NCBI GenBank assembly: GCA_031287525.1
Contig: JAITSU010000073.1
Location: 1-32,593 of the forward strand
Direction of reading: 5' to 3'
Length of the DNA stretch: 32,593 bases
Source of the DNA: Zoogloeaceae bacterium
GTDB taxonomy: Bacteria; Pseudomonadota; Gammaproteobacteria; Burkholderiales; Rhodocyclaceae
Shown here: piece by piece, positions 1 to 9,085 of the stretch
How positions within the stretch are numbered: the stretch's first letter is position 1
Layout of the letters: each line of letters opens with the position of its first letter
Position numbers and translations under genes: made by a program
The notes under the pieces: generated by a model
Told to the model about the DNA's origin: nothing
What the model saw: only the letters and a program-made list of their open reading frames with translations
Database searches by the model: none

Positions 1-25
1 CCCCCCCCCGGGGGGGGGGGGGGGG
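1..25. other. Homopolymer C9/G16 tract at window start
   Basis: Nine C followed by sixteen G open the window and further C and G runs follow to about position 90. This looks like a sequencing or assembly edge, or very low-complexity sequence. I would not trust coding calls that begin here. Confidence 0.7.
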
Positions 26-112
26 CCATCCGGGGGGGTCCCAACCCCCTCATTTGTGTGCCCTCCCGGGGGTGGTTGCCCCCCCCCGCCACTTTATCCG
101 CACGCGCCAATA

Positions 113-241
113 CCCTCTCCCCTCGTGGGAGAGGGTACCCCGCGAGGGGCGGGAGAGGGGGTGGTTCACTTTGTGGAAACGTGGTTTCATGCCCGATTGC
201 CGCCCCCTCTCCCCAACCCTCCCCCACGAGGGGGGAGGGCG
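113..241. repeat. REP-like GC-rich palindromic repeats upstream of tamA
   Basis: Two imperfect palindromes built on CCCTCTCCCC / GGGGAGAGGG cores are seen at 113-160 and 201-241. Such elements are scattered through many proteobacterial genomes, often associated with RAYT transposases; a RAYT remnant is present at 9260. Translated in the tamA frame they give nonsense tails such as LSPTLPHEGGG, so they are intergenic repeats that have run into the 5' end of tamA. Confidence 0.7.
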
Positions 242-1958
242 TCAAGGTGGGCGGAAAATTTGGCGTTGCGCTTTCCTGCTGTTCCTCTGCGCCGCCCCCG
301 CCTTCGCCGCCCCGCCGCAAATCATCGCCCCGCCGCCGCTGGACGCGCTTTTGCAACGCTATCTCCCGCTGGAGATGCCGGAAGACAACAATCCTGACGC
401 GCTCGCCGCTTTTGCCGAACGGATTGAGCGCGAGGGGCGCGAATTGTTGGCGACGGAAGGGTATTTCAACGCCAGGCTGCAATTAACGGGCGATACGCCG
501 GAAAATTTCGTCATTCAGGTTGAACCCGGCGCGCGCGCCTGGGTGGAGCAGGTGGACATCATCATCGACGGGGCAGTGCCAGAGGCGCGGCAAGCGGCGT
601 TGCGGGAGGCGTGGGCATTGAAAGTCGACGCCCCGTTCCGGCAGGCGGACTGGACGACCGCCAAGGAAGGGCTGTTGATGGCATTGATGGAGCGCGATTT
701 TCCTGCCGCGCGCTTACTGGAAAGCCGCGCCGCCGTGGATGCCGAACGCAATCGGGCGCGACTGAAAATTCATTATGACAGTGGCGCCGCTTACCGTTTC
801 GGGGCGTTGGAAATCAGCGGATTGAAACGCTATTCGCCGGAACTGGTGGCGCGTTACAACCGACAGGTCAAAGCGGGCGCTCCTTATGACGAGAACCGCC
901 TCGCCGCGCTGCAAAGCACGCTGGAAAACACGCCTTATTTCGCTTCGGTTTCCGTGCGGCTGGATACTGAGGCTGGCGATGTCGTACAAACTGAAAATGA
1001 CATCATCGTCGCCCCGGTGCGGGTGCAGGCGCGCGAGCAAGCGCCGCATCGTTTGAGTCTGGGGGCAGGCGTGAGCAGCAATACCGGCGCGCGGGTGGAG
1101 GTGAATTTTCGCACCGCTGACCTGTTTTCCCGCGCGTGGCAGTTGAACAGCGGTGTGCGGGTGGAACAGTTGAAGCAATCCGCCTACGCCGACATTTTTT
1201 TGCCGCCGACGCCGGATGATGATCACTATGCCTTTGGCGCGTTGGTCGAACATTCCGACATCCGCAATCTGAAATTGCAAACCGGATCGCTGGGCGTCAG
1301 CCGCAGTCGTCGGCAGGGTAGCGTGGAAAATGTGCTTACCTTGAGCTACATCACGGAAAAGGAAATTTCGGATGTGTTGCCACAAAGCCGCAATCGGGCG
1401 TTGACCCTCAACAGCGCGTGGACGTGGACACCCAAACTCGCGGCGGACGCGTTCTGGTTCAACCATGTCAGCCAGATTCAAATCGGCGGCGCGATTCGCC
1501 CCGTTTCCGACCAGAATTTCGCGCGCCTCTATGGTTCCACGCTGCACAATTTCCGCCTGAACCCGCGAAACACCCTGACCCTGCGCGCGGAAGGCGGCAT
1601 CGTGCTGGCGAACCGTCGCGAGGGCATTCCGCAGAATTTCCTCTTTCGCGCGGGCGGTACGCAATCCGTGCGCGGTTACGCCTATCAAAGTCTGGGCGTC
1701 AAGGAAGGCGACACGACCTTCGGCGGACGTTACCTGCTCACCGCCAGCGGCGAATTCACCCACTGGCTCGCCGATAGCCCGTGGGGTGTCGCCGCCTTTG
1801 TTGATGTGGGTAACGCGGGCGACGACAAAAAAACCTTCCGCCTGCAAAAAGGCTACGGCGTGGGCGCGCGCTGGAAAAGCGAGGCGGGCGCGATCGGCGT
1901 CGACCTCGCCTATGGCAATAACTGGCATTTGCACTTCGCCCTTTCCTTGCCGTTTTGA
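189..1958 (+). CDS. tamA: TamA: outer-membrane Omp85-family translocation/assembly subunit
   Basis: The protein belongs to the Omp85/BamA superfamily. A hydrophobic stretch with an AAPAFA cleavage site (about 275-312) is a signal peptide; it is followed by POTRA-like repeats (GYFNARLQL, RFGALEISGLKRYSPELVARYN) and a C-terminal beta-barrel that includes the FRAGGTQSVRGYAYQSLG motif and ends in LSLPF, an aromatic-terminated final strand. TamA works with inner-membrane-anchored TamB in outer-membrane protein and lipid homeostasis. tamB starts 5 bases after its stop, as in the usual tamAB operon. The start is uncertain: no ATG, GTG or TTG lies between the signal peptide and the palindromic repeats, so ATG 189 is the nearest candidate and lies just upstream of one repeat; the frame is open back to 54. 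The repeats appear to have replaced or extended the native start region. Confidence 0.92.
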   Translation: MPDCRPLSPTLPHEGGGRQGGRKIWRCAFLLFLCAAPAFAAPPQIIAPPPLDALLQRYLPLEMPEDNNPDALAAFAERIEREGRELLATEGYFNARLQLTGDTPENFVIQVEPGARAWVEQVDIIIDGAVPEARQAALREAWALKVDAPFRQADWTTAKEGLLMALMERDFPAARLLESRAAVDAERNRARLKIHYDSGAAYRFGALEISGLKRYSPELVARYNRQVKAGAPYDENRLAALQSTLENTPYFASVSVRLDTEAGDVVQTENDIIVAPVRVQAREQAPHRLSLGAGVSSNTGARVEVNFRTADLFSRAWQLNSGVRVEQLKQSAYADIFLPPTPDDDHYAFGALVEHSDIRNLKLQTGSLGVSRSRRQGSVENVLTLSYITEKEISDVLPQSRNRALTLNSAWTWTPKLAADAFWFNHVSQIQIGGAIRPVSDQNFARLYGSTLHNFRLNPRNTLTLRAEGGIVLANRREGIPQNFLFRAGGTQSVRGYAYQSLGVKEGDTTFGGRYLLTASGEFTHWLADSPWGVAAFVDVGNAGDDKKTFRLQKGYGVGARWKSEAGAIGVDLAYGNNWHLHFALSLPF

Positions 1959-1963
1959 GCATC

Positions 1964-4900
1964 ATGCGCCTGCCCGGATTCCCAAAATTTCCCAGACGGC
2001 TGCGCCGCCTGTTCATCGCGGGCGTTTTGCTCGCGGTCTTGCCGCTGGCATTTTCGGCGTGGTTGGTGACGACCTCCAGCGGGCTGAATTTCAGCCTGCA
2101 ACTGGCGACATACGCCAGCGGCGGGCGGCTCTACGTCACGGGCGCAAGCGGGCGCTGGCTCGACACATTCAGTCTGGAAACGCTGACCTGGGCGGCGGAC
2201 GAGCCAATCACCCTGAGCGGTTTGAAAGTCGACTGGTCGCCCGCCCTGTTGCGGCATGGGCAACTCGCGATCGCCCGCGTCGGCATCGACCACCTCCACA
2301 TCATCAAACGCGCCGCTTCCGATGAACCCGCGCCGCCACCTATGCGCCTGACGCTGCCCTTCGCGCTGGTGGTGGAGCGTCTGGACATTGCCCGCCTCGA
2401 TTTTGGGCAAACCCCGCTCGCCCGCAACATGACCGCGCACCTCGCCAGCGATGGTCGCCACCACGCGTTCGCGGCGAATTGGGCGCGTGACACGCTGCGC
2501 TTCAACCTCGGAGGCACGCTGTCCGGCGAAGGCGATATGCCGCTGGCGGCGACGCTGGACATCGACGCCGCCACCCTCCTTGCGGGCAAGCCGCATACGC
2601 TGACCCTGCATCTGGCTGCCGACGGCGCGCTCCTCGCCCTGCCCGTGGAAGGACGCCTGCTGGATGGAAAAAACAACATCGGGCGTTTTTCCGCCACTCT
2701 GACGCCCTTCGCCGCGCAACCCTTGACCGCGTTACGCGCCCGGATTCAGGATTTCGACCCGTCGCGCTGGCTGCCCAATCTGCCGCAAGCCCGGCTGGAT
2801 ATTCTGGCAGACCTTGCTTTGCAAGACGGCATTCCCTCCACGCAAATTCGCGGTCATTTTGACCTCCGCAACAAACGCGCTGGCAGCCTCGACGCCCACG
2901 CCCTGCCGCTGGAAGCCCTGACCGGAAATTTCCTCTGGCATGAAAACACGCTCAAACTCACCGATCTCGACGCCCGCTTTTTTGGTCAAGGGCGCTACCT
3001 TGGTCATCTGGAATACAAAACGCCCACTCTGAAAGCGGTCGGTGAATTGACCCACATCGACCCGCGCCGCTTTCTGCCCAAACAACTGCCGATGGGCGAC
3101 CTCGCCGCCAATTTTCATCTGCAACTGGATTTGGATGCGAAGCAAGGTCAACACGCCCTGCAACTCGATTTCACCTTGCCCGCAAGCACGCTTGCCGGAC
3201 AAAAGCTGCAAGGCGGGGGACGCTTGCGCTACGCGGCGGCGCGGTTTCAAAATGTCGACATTGACCTGCGTCTGGGACAAAACCACGCCAGATTTCAGGG
3301 TGCGCTGGGGGCGGCGAAGGATGCGCTGGACGTCACCATCGTCGCGCCGCGCCTCGATATTCCGCCCCTCGTCGGTGATTTGAACGCGCGTCTGACCCTT
3401 TCCACCCCGTCCGGCAAACTCGACACGCCCTTCATCAAGGGCGAAGCGGACAGCGACAAACTCGCCCTGCCCAATGGCATCACGCTGCAAGGCTTGCGTT
3501 TTCAGTCGGATTTCAACGCGCAAGCCCTCACGGGCGCGCCGGGTGACGAACCATTTGCTCTCAAACTCTCCCTCGCCCAATTAAACAGCAACGCCGGTGT
3601 ATTGCGGGCGGGTGAACTGGAACTCAGCGGCAGCCCACGCGCGCACCGCCTGACGCTGGACGCCGAACTTGCCGCAAAATCCGTTAGCGCCCACCATCTG
3701 CGCCTCGCGCTGACAGGCGGGCTAAGCGCGGCGCGGCGCTGGAACGGCAAGCTGGAAGAATTGCAACTTGAATCTCCTGCCGCGACGCCAGCCAAAACAT
3801 CCGCACTCATCAAACTCACCGCCCCCGCCACCCTCGCCGTCGACGCGCAACGCTTCACCCTTGACCATGCCAATCTGCAAGGCAATGTCGGCGACGCGCT
3901 CTGGCAAGCCAGCATCAACGCGCTCGCCTATCCCTGGACTGCCGACCAGCCGCTACAAGGCGACATCAAGTTGCAAAGCGGCAACCTCGCCTGGCTCGCT
4001 CCTTTGTTAGGCATAGGCTACCGCGCGGGCGGGCGCGTGGATGCCGAAATCAAACTGGCGGGCAGCCCCGCCGCCCCGCGCTGGCGCGGCTTCATCCATG
4101 CCGACGCGCTTTCCTTCGCCGCGCTTGACATGGGCTTGCGGCTGGAATCCGGTCGGCTGCGCCTATCCTTCGACGAAAACATGTTGCGTCTGGAAAGTTT
4201 CCAATTCAGCAACCCGCACACTCCGCTCCCGCAAAAACTCGACCGCGCGGGGCGCGAAAGTCTGCTCCCGCTTGCGGAAGCGACGGGGCGGGTTAGCGGG
4301 CAGGGCTTTTTGCGCTTGTCGGGCGCGGCGGATAATGTGGCGGGCGGACAACTGGAATTCAGGCTGGATAAACTGGGCGTGATGCAAAAGCCGGAACAAT
4401 GGCTCGTCCTCTCCGGCACGGGGCGTTTGCAACTGGCGGAAAACAAACGCCTGAATGTAGACGCCAGGCTGGATGTGGATGGCGGCTACTGGCGGCTGGC
4501 GGATATGGGCGCGCCGAAACGTTCCGATGATGTCATCGTCACCCGCGCTTCGCAAAACGGCGAAACACGCGCCGACGGCGAAACGCCCCTGCGTACCGAT
4601 CTCGCCGTCGACATCGACTTGGGTTCCAGGCTGTATTTCGTCGGCGCGGGCGTATACAGCCGCTTGCGCGGCGCGTTACGCATCGCCGGACAATCCGGCG
4701 AACCGCCCCGCGCCACTGGCAGCATCCGCGTTGCCGACGGGCGTTTCGACGCCTACGGGCAACGGCTGGACATCGAACAGGGCATTCTCACCTTCAATGG
4801 TCTGGCGCAAAATCCGAGCCTCAACATCCGCGCCATGCGAAAAAATCAGGCGGTCGAAGCGGGCGTCAGCATCACCGGCACGGCGCAAAAACCCGTCATC

Positions 4901-5422
4901 CGCCTCGTCTCCGAACCCAATGTGCCGGACGCGGAAAAACTCTCCTGGCTGGTGTTTGGCGAAGCCCCGGACGAACAAAGCGGCACCGACTACGCCACCC
5001 TGCTGACCGCCGCGCAAGCCATTTTGGGCGGTCAGGACGGCGGCAACGCCCTCATCGACCTGCAACGTTCGCTCGGCGTCAATATCAGCATGGGCAAATC
5101 CGGCAACAGCCGCGCCCCCACCAGTCAAGTCGCCCAAACCGGCGGCTTCGGCACACACGCCGATGACACCGCGCAAAGCCAGGTCATTCGCGTCGGCACG
5201 AGGCTGGCGGATGGGCTGACCCTTTCCTACGAACAATCCATCGCCGGCACCGAAAGCGTCCTGAAACTCACCTACGCCCTCACCCGCCGCCTCTCTCTGG
5301 TCGGTCAAACGGGAAGTGATAACGCGCTGGATATTTTTTACAGTTTCCGGTTTGGGGGGGTCAGGGATCAGGGGGCAGGTAACAGGAATCAGGAATCAAA
5401 AACCCGATTCGACGAAAAATAA
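1964..5422 (+). CDS. tamB: TamB: inner-membrane-anchored AsmA-like/DUF490 translocation module subunit
   Basis: About 1152 residues, within the normal TamB range. One N-terminal membrane anchor (FIAGVLLAVLPLAFSAWLV) is followed by a long periplasmic beta-rich region and the C-terminal TamB domain with the typical EPNVPDAEKLSWLVFGEAP motif and a barrel-like ending (VRVGTRLADGLTLSYEQS...DIFYSFRFG). Known role: spans the periplasm and cooperates with TamA. ATG 1964 is preferred over the overlapping TTG 1955. The natural end should be close to YSFRF; the last 20 or so residues (from GGVRDQGAG) are encoded by a dispersed repeat at 5361-5380 and flanking low-complexity sequence, so the stop appears to have been displaced by repeat insertion. 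Confidence 0.93.
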   Translation: MRLPGFPKFPRRLRRLFIAGVLLAVLPLAFSAWLVTTSSGLNFSLQLATYASGGRLYVTGASGRWLDTFSLETLTWAADEPITLSGLKVDWSPALLRHGQLAIARVGIDHLHIIKRAASDEPAPPPMRLTLPFALVVERLDIARLDFGQTPLARNMTAHLASDGRHHAFAANWARDTLRFNLGGTLSGEGDMPLAATLDIDAATLLAGKPHTLTLHLAADGALLALPVEGRLLDGKNNIGRFSATLTPFAAQPLTALRARIQDFDPSRWLPNLPQARLDILADLALQDGIPSTQIRGHFDLRNKRAGSLDAHALPLEALTGNFLWHENTLKLTDLDARFFGQGRYLGHLEYKTPTLKAVGELTHIDPRRFLPKQLPMGDLAANFHLQLDLDAKQGQHALQLDFTLPASTLAGQKLQGGGRLRYAAARFQNVDIDLRLGQNHARFQGALGAAKDALDVTIVAPRLDIPPLVGDLNARLTLSTPSGKLDTPFIKGEADSDKLALPNGITLQGLRFQSDFNAQALTGAPGDEPFALKLSLAQLNSNAGVLRAGELELSGSPRAHRLTLDAELAAKSVSAHHLRLALTGGLSAARRWNGKLEELQLESPAATPAKTSALIKLTAPATLAVDAQRFTLDHANLQGNVGDALWQASINALAYPWTADQPLQGDIKLQSGNLAWLAPLLGIGYRAGGRVDAEIKLAGSPAAPRWRGFIHADALSFAALDMGLRLESGRLRLSFDENMLRLESFQFSNPHTPLPQKLDRAGRESLLPLAEATGRVSGQGFLRLSGAADNVAGGQLEFRLDKLGVMQKPEQWLVLSGTGRLQLAENKRLNVDARLDVDGGYWRLADMGAPKRSDDVIVTRASQNGETRADGETPLRTDLAVDIDLGSRLYFVGAGVYSRLRGALRIAGQSGEPPRATGSIRVADGRFDAYGQRLDIEQGILTFNGLAQNPSLNIRAMRKNQAVEAGVSITGTAQKPVIRLVSEPNVPDAEKLSWLVFGEAPDEQSGTDYATLLTAAQAILGGQDGGNALIDLQRSLGVNISMGKSGNSRAPTSQVAQTGGFGTHADDTAQSQVIRVGTRLADGLTLSYEQSIAGTESVLKLTYALTRRLSLVGQTGSDNALDIFYSFRFGGVRDQGAGNRNQESKTRFDEK
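5361..5380 (+). repeat. Dispersed 20-bp repeat, copy 1 (at tamB 3' end)
   Basis: TCAGGGATCAGGGGGCAGGT occurs here, and its inverted copy with one mismatch occurs at 16669-16688 between yacG and the M23 peptidase gene. Both copies are flanked by related ACAGGAAT / GACAGG runs. It supplies the last codons of tamB. Confidence 0.75.
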
Positions 5423-5439
5423 GAAAAACGCGCTCCTCG

Positions 5440-5526
5440 ATATTCGGTGAAGCCAAAGAAGTAGACGGAAAAACACTCTACCTGTCCGTGCTACGCTTGC
5501 TGCCTACGACCTTCATCAACCTCTGA
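5440..5526 (+). pseudogene. Possible remnant of an unidentified coding region
   Basis: An open frame without a start codon reads IFGEAKEVDGKTLYLSVLRL and runs to a TGA at 5524. It has the composition of real protein but no recognisable N-terminus and no known family to me. It may be a decayed gene between tamB and the TIR-LRR gene, or chance. Confidence 0.2.
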
Positions 5527-5649
5527 CCCCGAAAACTTGAACGGTTTATACCCTCATGGTATGATTTTAACCTCCTCTTAACGCATGTCGGGCGCATCAC
5601 CGCTATGCGCTTATGCGTTGAGCGCGGCGATTACATTATTTGAGGAAAT

Positions 5650-7530
5650 ATGATGGTAGAAAGCCTGATAGCGCCATTTGATGCGTACAAAGGGGATGAC
5701 CCCTATATCTTTGTCAGCTACGCGCATAAAAATTCTGAAATTGTCTTTGAACACATTACCCGCTTGCGTAATGCGGGTTTTCGTATCTGGTACGACGAAG
5801 GCATTGACCCAGGCACAGACTGGTCGGAAGAAATTGCGATTGCGCTGAGCAATGCGGCGGCATTAATCGTATTCATTTCCCCTGCCGCAGTGGAATCGCA
5901 CAATGTCAAAAAAGAGATTGTCTTTGCCATTGACCAGCGCAAGCACATGATCTGCATTCATGTAGAGAATACCGAATTGCCCGTTGGTCTGAAATTGCAG
6001 TTGGGCAACATCCAGTCCCTGTTGGAAGACCGTTTTATTGACCAAGAAAAATTCTATGCCCGGCTGTTCGATGCGCTTCCCGAAGAAACGCGGGAAGTAG
6101 ATCGTAACGGCGTGCCGGTTCTGGCTGCGTCGGGAAAGGCGAAGCGACGCAGAACTCAAGGCACGATTCAGCAGAAGAAATACAAAACCGTCTTTATTGC
6201 CGCAGGGTTTGTACTGGTCTTGGGGCTATCGGCTTTTGTTACCGTGAATCTGACCCGGAAAGATGAGACGCCGCCTTCCTCAACGGTCACGACGCAAACT
6301 TCCGACGTTGTAAAATTTGCCGACGCGAAGCTGGAGGCAGCGATACGTGAGGAGCTGAACAAACCAAGTGGCGAGCTTACGATAACTGATCTTGCCAGCA
6401 TTGCCGACATGCTGGATTTATCGGGACAAGACATCAGCGACATCACGCCTCTTCGCTATATGAAGAAATTGACCTACCTTGTTTTGAATGACAATAATAT
6501 TACCGACATCTCCGCTTTGCAGGGGTTAAGGCGTTTGCGAGCACTCAAATTGAAGAATAACCGGATTACCGACATCTCGGCTGTTCAGGAAACCCCTAAT
6601 CTGGTCTATCTTGATTTGAATGGCAACCAGATCAAAGATATTACGCCTGTGCGTTCTTTGAAAGACTTGACGACGCTCTCCCTTAGCAATAATCCGGTCA
6701 GCGATCTTCGACCTTTGGCGGATATGAAACAATTGAGGATGTTATATATTGATGGCGTTTCTTTGCAGGAAAGTGATTTGCAACCTCTGTTACATTTATG
6801 CCAATCAAATTTGTTCATCTATAGGGATGAGGTGGTAATAACAAAATGTCGTGACCAAAAACTCCGGACGCCTCAAACCGATAATAGCGCGAAAAATTCC
6901 GAAGCTGTAAAGTTTGCCGATGCAAATCTGGAAGCGGCGATACGTGAAGAGTTGAACAAACCCAAAGGCGAGCTTACGATAGGCGATCTTGCCAACATTG
7001 CCGAAACGCTGAATTTATCGGGGAAAGGCATCAGCGACATCACGCCTCTTCGCCATATGGAGAAATTGAGTACCCTTTATTTGGATAACAACAGGATTAC
7101 CGACATCTCCGCTTTGAAGAAGTTGGATCGTTTGAGCCATCTTGATGTGGGGAACAACCGGATTACCGACATCTCGGCTTTGCGGGAAATCCCTAATCTG
7201 ATTGAGCTTACTTTGGATGACAACCAGATCAAAGACATTACGCCTGTGCGTTCCTTAAAAAAATTGATGATACTCTCGCTTAACAATAATCCGGTCAGCG
7301 ATCTTCGCCCTCTGGCGACTATGAAAAGTTTGTGGACATTGAGTATTGATGGTGTTGCTTTGCAAGAGAGTGATTTACAACTCGGGCTATCTTTAAGTCA
7401 ATTAGTAAGAATCACTGTCAGCGATGCGTCTTTCGTCAATCTTACAGAAGATCAAATCAGGACGTTTCGGAATGGGATACAAAATACCACATTTTACAAT
7501 TTCCAAAAAAATCGAAAAAAACGGGAATAA
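5650..7530 (+). CDS. TIR domain - transmembrane - tandem leucine-rich-repeat protein
   Basis: A 626-residue protein with three parts. Residues 18-140 are a TIR_2-type domain: box-1 strand YIFVSYAHKNSE, then GFRIWYDEGIDPGTDW, then VFISPAAVESHNVKKEI, in which E89 sits where the NADase glutamate of TIR enzymes is found. Residues 180-200 form one membrane helix preceded by a KRRR-rich stretch, predicting a cytoplasmic TIR domain. Residues 219-385 and 419-600 are two copies of an internalin-like LRR block (LxxNxITDISAL repeats), predicted periplasmic or external. RBS GAGG lies 7 bases before ATG 5650. The layout resembles a receptor with a TIR output, mirrored relative to animal Toll-like receptors. 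GC is lower than in tamAB and no partner gene is adjacent. A role in defence or surface sensing is inference. Confidence 0.85.
   Translation: MMVESLIAPFDAYKGDDPYIFVSYAHKNSEIVFEHITRLRNAGFRIWYDEGIDPGTDWSEEIAIALSNAAALIVFISPAAVESHNVKKEIVFAIDQRKHMICIHVENTELPVGLKLQLGNIQSLLEDRFIDQEKFYARLFDALPEETREVDRNGVPVLAASGKAKRRRTQGTIQQKKYKTVFIAAGFVLVLGLSAFVTVNLTRKDETPPSSTVTTQTSDVVKFADAKLEAAIREELNKPSGELTITDLASIADMLDLSGQDISDITPLRYMKKLTYLVLNDNNITDISALQGLRRLRALKLKNNRITDISAVQETPNLVYLDLNGNQIKDITPVRSLKDLTTLSLSNNPVSDLRPLADMKQLRMLYIDGVSLQESDLQPLLHLCQSNLFIYRDEVVITKCRDQKLRTPQTDNSAKNSEAVKFADANLEAAIREELNKPKGELTIGDLANIAETLNLSGKGISDITPLRHMEKLSTLYLDNNRITDISALKKLDRLSHLDVGNNRITDISALREIPNLIELTLDDNQIKDITPVRSLKKLMILSLNNNPVSDLRPLATMKSLWTLSIDGVALQESDLQLGLSLSQLVRITVSDASFVNLTEDQIRTFRNGIQNTTFYNFQKNRKKRE
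6310..7390 (+). repeat. Internal tandem duplication of the LRR module
   Basis: The segment starting at 6310 (VKFADAKLEAAIREELNKP) recurs from 6907 (VKFADANLEAAIREELNKP), an offset of 597 bases or 199 codons. Both copies continue through four to five LRRs and end in the motif LRPLA.MK...IDGV.LQESDLQ. Copies differ mainly at LRR surface positions, consistent with a duplicated and diverging recognition surface. Confidence 0.9.
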
Positions 7531-7868
7531 AAACGGGGGCAGACCACGTTTTTCCTTGCCTCTCCAAGCGATGCTCTTTTTCCCATCTCATATCACCACA
7601 CCACGCAGCAGGACATCAAGCAGGGTGGAAAAGCGAAGCGCCTTCTACCATTCGACCTATACACCCGTACATCCGCCAAATGTCGGAACGCCGTACCGAG
7701 TTACCGCTTAACCGCTCAATGGTGGATAACGCTTCGCTCATCCACTCTACGGATGCCTTCGGTGCAGGCTTGATTTAATGGCATTGACCATAGGGGCGGT
7801 TCGTGAACCGCCCGTGTCCCCGATATTCCTTTGCTCGTTGCCGCAGGGCGCTTTCCGGGTTGGGCATA
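7531..7868. other. Intergenic region with palindromic repeats, no gene seen
   Basis: This 338-base stretch between the TIR-LRR gene and the converging lipoprotein gene has no convincing coding sequence. It holds a GGTGGATAACGCTTCGCTCATCCAC palindrome-like unit near 7723-7748 (positions only; arms GGTGGAT and ATCCAC) and a partial copy at 7791-7814 of the GGGGCGGTTCGCGAACCGCC palindrome found complete at 10795. Both look like dispersed repeats. Confidence 0.6.
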
Positions 7869-8615
7869 TCAGTTTCCTTCCCACCATTTTTGAGCTTTGG
7901 ATCTGTCGAAGGGTTTCAATATTGCCTTTTTAATGATGACTCCATTCAAAGCTGGAAATCGTTCACGAAACTTTGGTTCGTCCTCTTTCCATTGGTCTGA
8001 TATTGATATGTCAAAAGTACCTGTTGAAGCTCCGATCATTGCCTGATCAAGCAACGGTATGCTTGGTCCAGCCTTAAATTCCCCTTCTTCGCGCTTCCTC
8101 ACCGTTGCCTCAACATGTCCAATATAAAAGACACCGGGTTTTGAAGATTGGAGCTCCGAATGAAGCGGCGTAAAGAAAGAACCGTGGAATGGAAAAGACC
8201 TTGCCATGCTTGTGAAACCACGAATCACATAATCGCCTTGTTCAAGTTCCAGACGCAATAGATAGGTATTGCCTACTGTTGGCGACTTTGATTCAATTTT
8301 CGCTTTTTTATCCATGGTAAAATTTATTCTGTCAGCACTGTCTTTCACTACTGCCTTTTCAATGTGAGCGACTAATAACCTTGGTCGAAAAGCTTTAATA
8401 TACTCATTTTGTAGCGTTACTGTCATCAGGAAAACCGGGTTTGAAATTTCCTGTGACGTAGTGGCTGAATCGTCTGAAAATGCCATCTTTGTCGGTGTGG
8501 CACAGCCTGATACCAGCAACGATAATGCGACGATAATTGTTGCAAGGACTCCGCAGGGCGGCGTCAACTTGAAGCCTGTAACTGACCTGAATACTGAGGC
8601 GAACTGATTTGTCAT
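7869..8615 (-). CDS. Putative lipoprotein of unknown function
   Basis: A 248-residue protein with an N-terminal hydrophobic stretch and lipobox LLVSGC, giving lipidated Cys38. The rest is soluble and mixed alpha/beta with no family I recognise; a stretch near EQGDYVIRGFTSMARSFPFH resembles the beta-sandwich style of some DUF lipoproteins but I would not assign it. It is preceded on the same strand by an attC-like site (8669-8744) and another small gene, so it may have arrived as an integron cassette. Palindromic repeats lie just after its stop, where a second attC would be expected. Confidence 0.75.
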   Translation of the reverse strand: MTNQFASVFRSVTGFKLTPPCGVLATIIVALSLLVSGCATPTKMAFSDDSATTSQEISNPVFLMTVTLQNEYIKAFRPRLLVAHIEKAVVKDSADRINFTMDKKAKIESKSPTVGNTYLLRLELEQGDYVIRGFTSMARSFPFHGSFFTPLHSELQSSKPGVFYIGHVEATVRKREEGEFKAGPSIPLLDQAMIGASTGTFDISISDQWKEDEPKFRERFPALNGVIIKKAILKPFDRSKAQKWWEGN

Positions 8616-8668
8616 TTATGCTTTTCCTTGTTGGTTGATGAGTGTGGGGAAAACGGGGCAGACCGTAG

Positions 8669-8744
8669 AGCTAACCGGCGCTGCGCGGCTTTATCGCGCA
8701 GCGTCCAGCGACTGAAAGGAGCGAGGTTGAGCGCCAGGTTAGAG
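8669..8744 (-). repeat. attC-like integron recombination site
   Basis: Read on the minus strand, the 76-base site starts with CTCTAAC (R'' box), in which the TAA is the stop codon of the upstream gene, continues with TGGCGCT (L''), has an internal hairpin GCTGCGCG / CGCGCAGC (8680-8702), and ends with AGCGCCG (L') and GTTAGCT (R'). The outer arms pair imperfectly, as in attC folds. Spurious translation gives the LALNLAP...LRDKAAQRRLAL string that I associate with attC-derived false ORFs. No integron integrase is visible, so this would be a CALIN-type remnant. Confidence 0.65.
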
Positions 8745-9077
8745 CTCATTTTGCTGATCCTTGGCGACCGTCTTTGAGGTACTCTGGTTTTTTTGCTTTC
8801 TGGATGCAACAAGAAAGACAATCCAAGAACCGAAGGCGAACGAGAAGACCATTAATCCAACGACAATTTTTTCAAGTTCGGTTTGGTTGCTGAGCTTATT
8901 GTTAATTAGACCGATGGCGACTGCCAATCTGGTAAGGATAAACATCCCAACGGGAAAAACCACAGACCATATTCGGTATCGGCTTTTTTGACTGTCAGAG
9001 AGCTTCAGCTTCGAAATTAGGAACACTGGAGGCAATACGACAATGACGAGAAGAATGATGAAGAATGGACCAGCCAT
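8739..9077 (-). CDS. Small membrane protein of unknown function (probable integron cassette gene)
   Basis: 112 residues with about three hydrophobic helices: FFIILLVIVVLPPVFLI, YRIWSVVFPVGMFILTRLAVAIGLI and IVVGLMVFSFAFGSWIVFLV, followed by a hydrophilic tail. No family recognised. Its stop codon TAA lies within the R'' box of the attC-like site and a GTTAGAG core sits 9 bases before its ATG (9086-9092, minus strand), exactly how a gene cassette is delimited. Confidence 0.65.
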   Translation of the reverse strand: MAGPFFIILLVIVVLPPVFLISKLKLSDSQKSRYRIWSVVFPVGMFILTRLAVAIGLINNKLSNQTELEKIVVGLMVFSFAFGSWIVFLVASRKQKNQSTSKTVAKDQQNEL

Positions 9078-9085
9078 AGTATGTG

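Noticed and set aside
714-1934. Long minus-strand open frame opposite tamA (406 codons)
   Set aside because: It is the shadow of a GC-rich gene; TamA on the plus strand has clear motifs and signal peptide.
8612-8821. Minus-strand 69-codon ORF with LALNLAP...RRLAL string
   Set aside because: Encoded by the attC-like site itself; not a protein gene.
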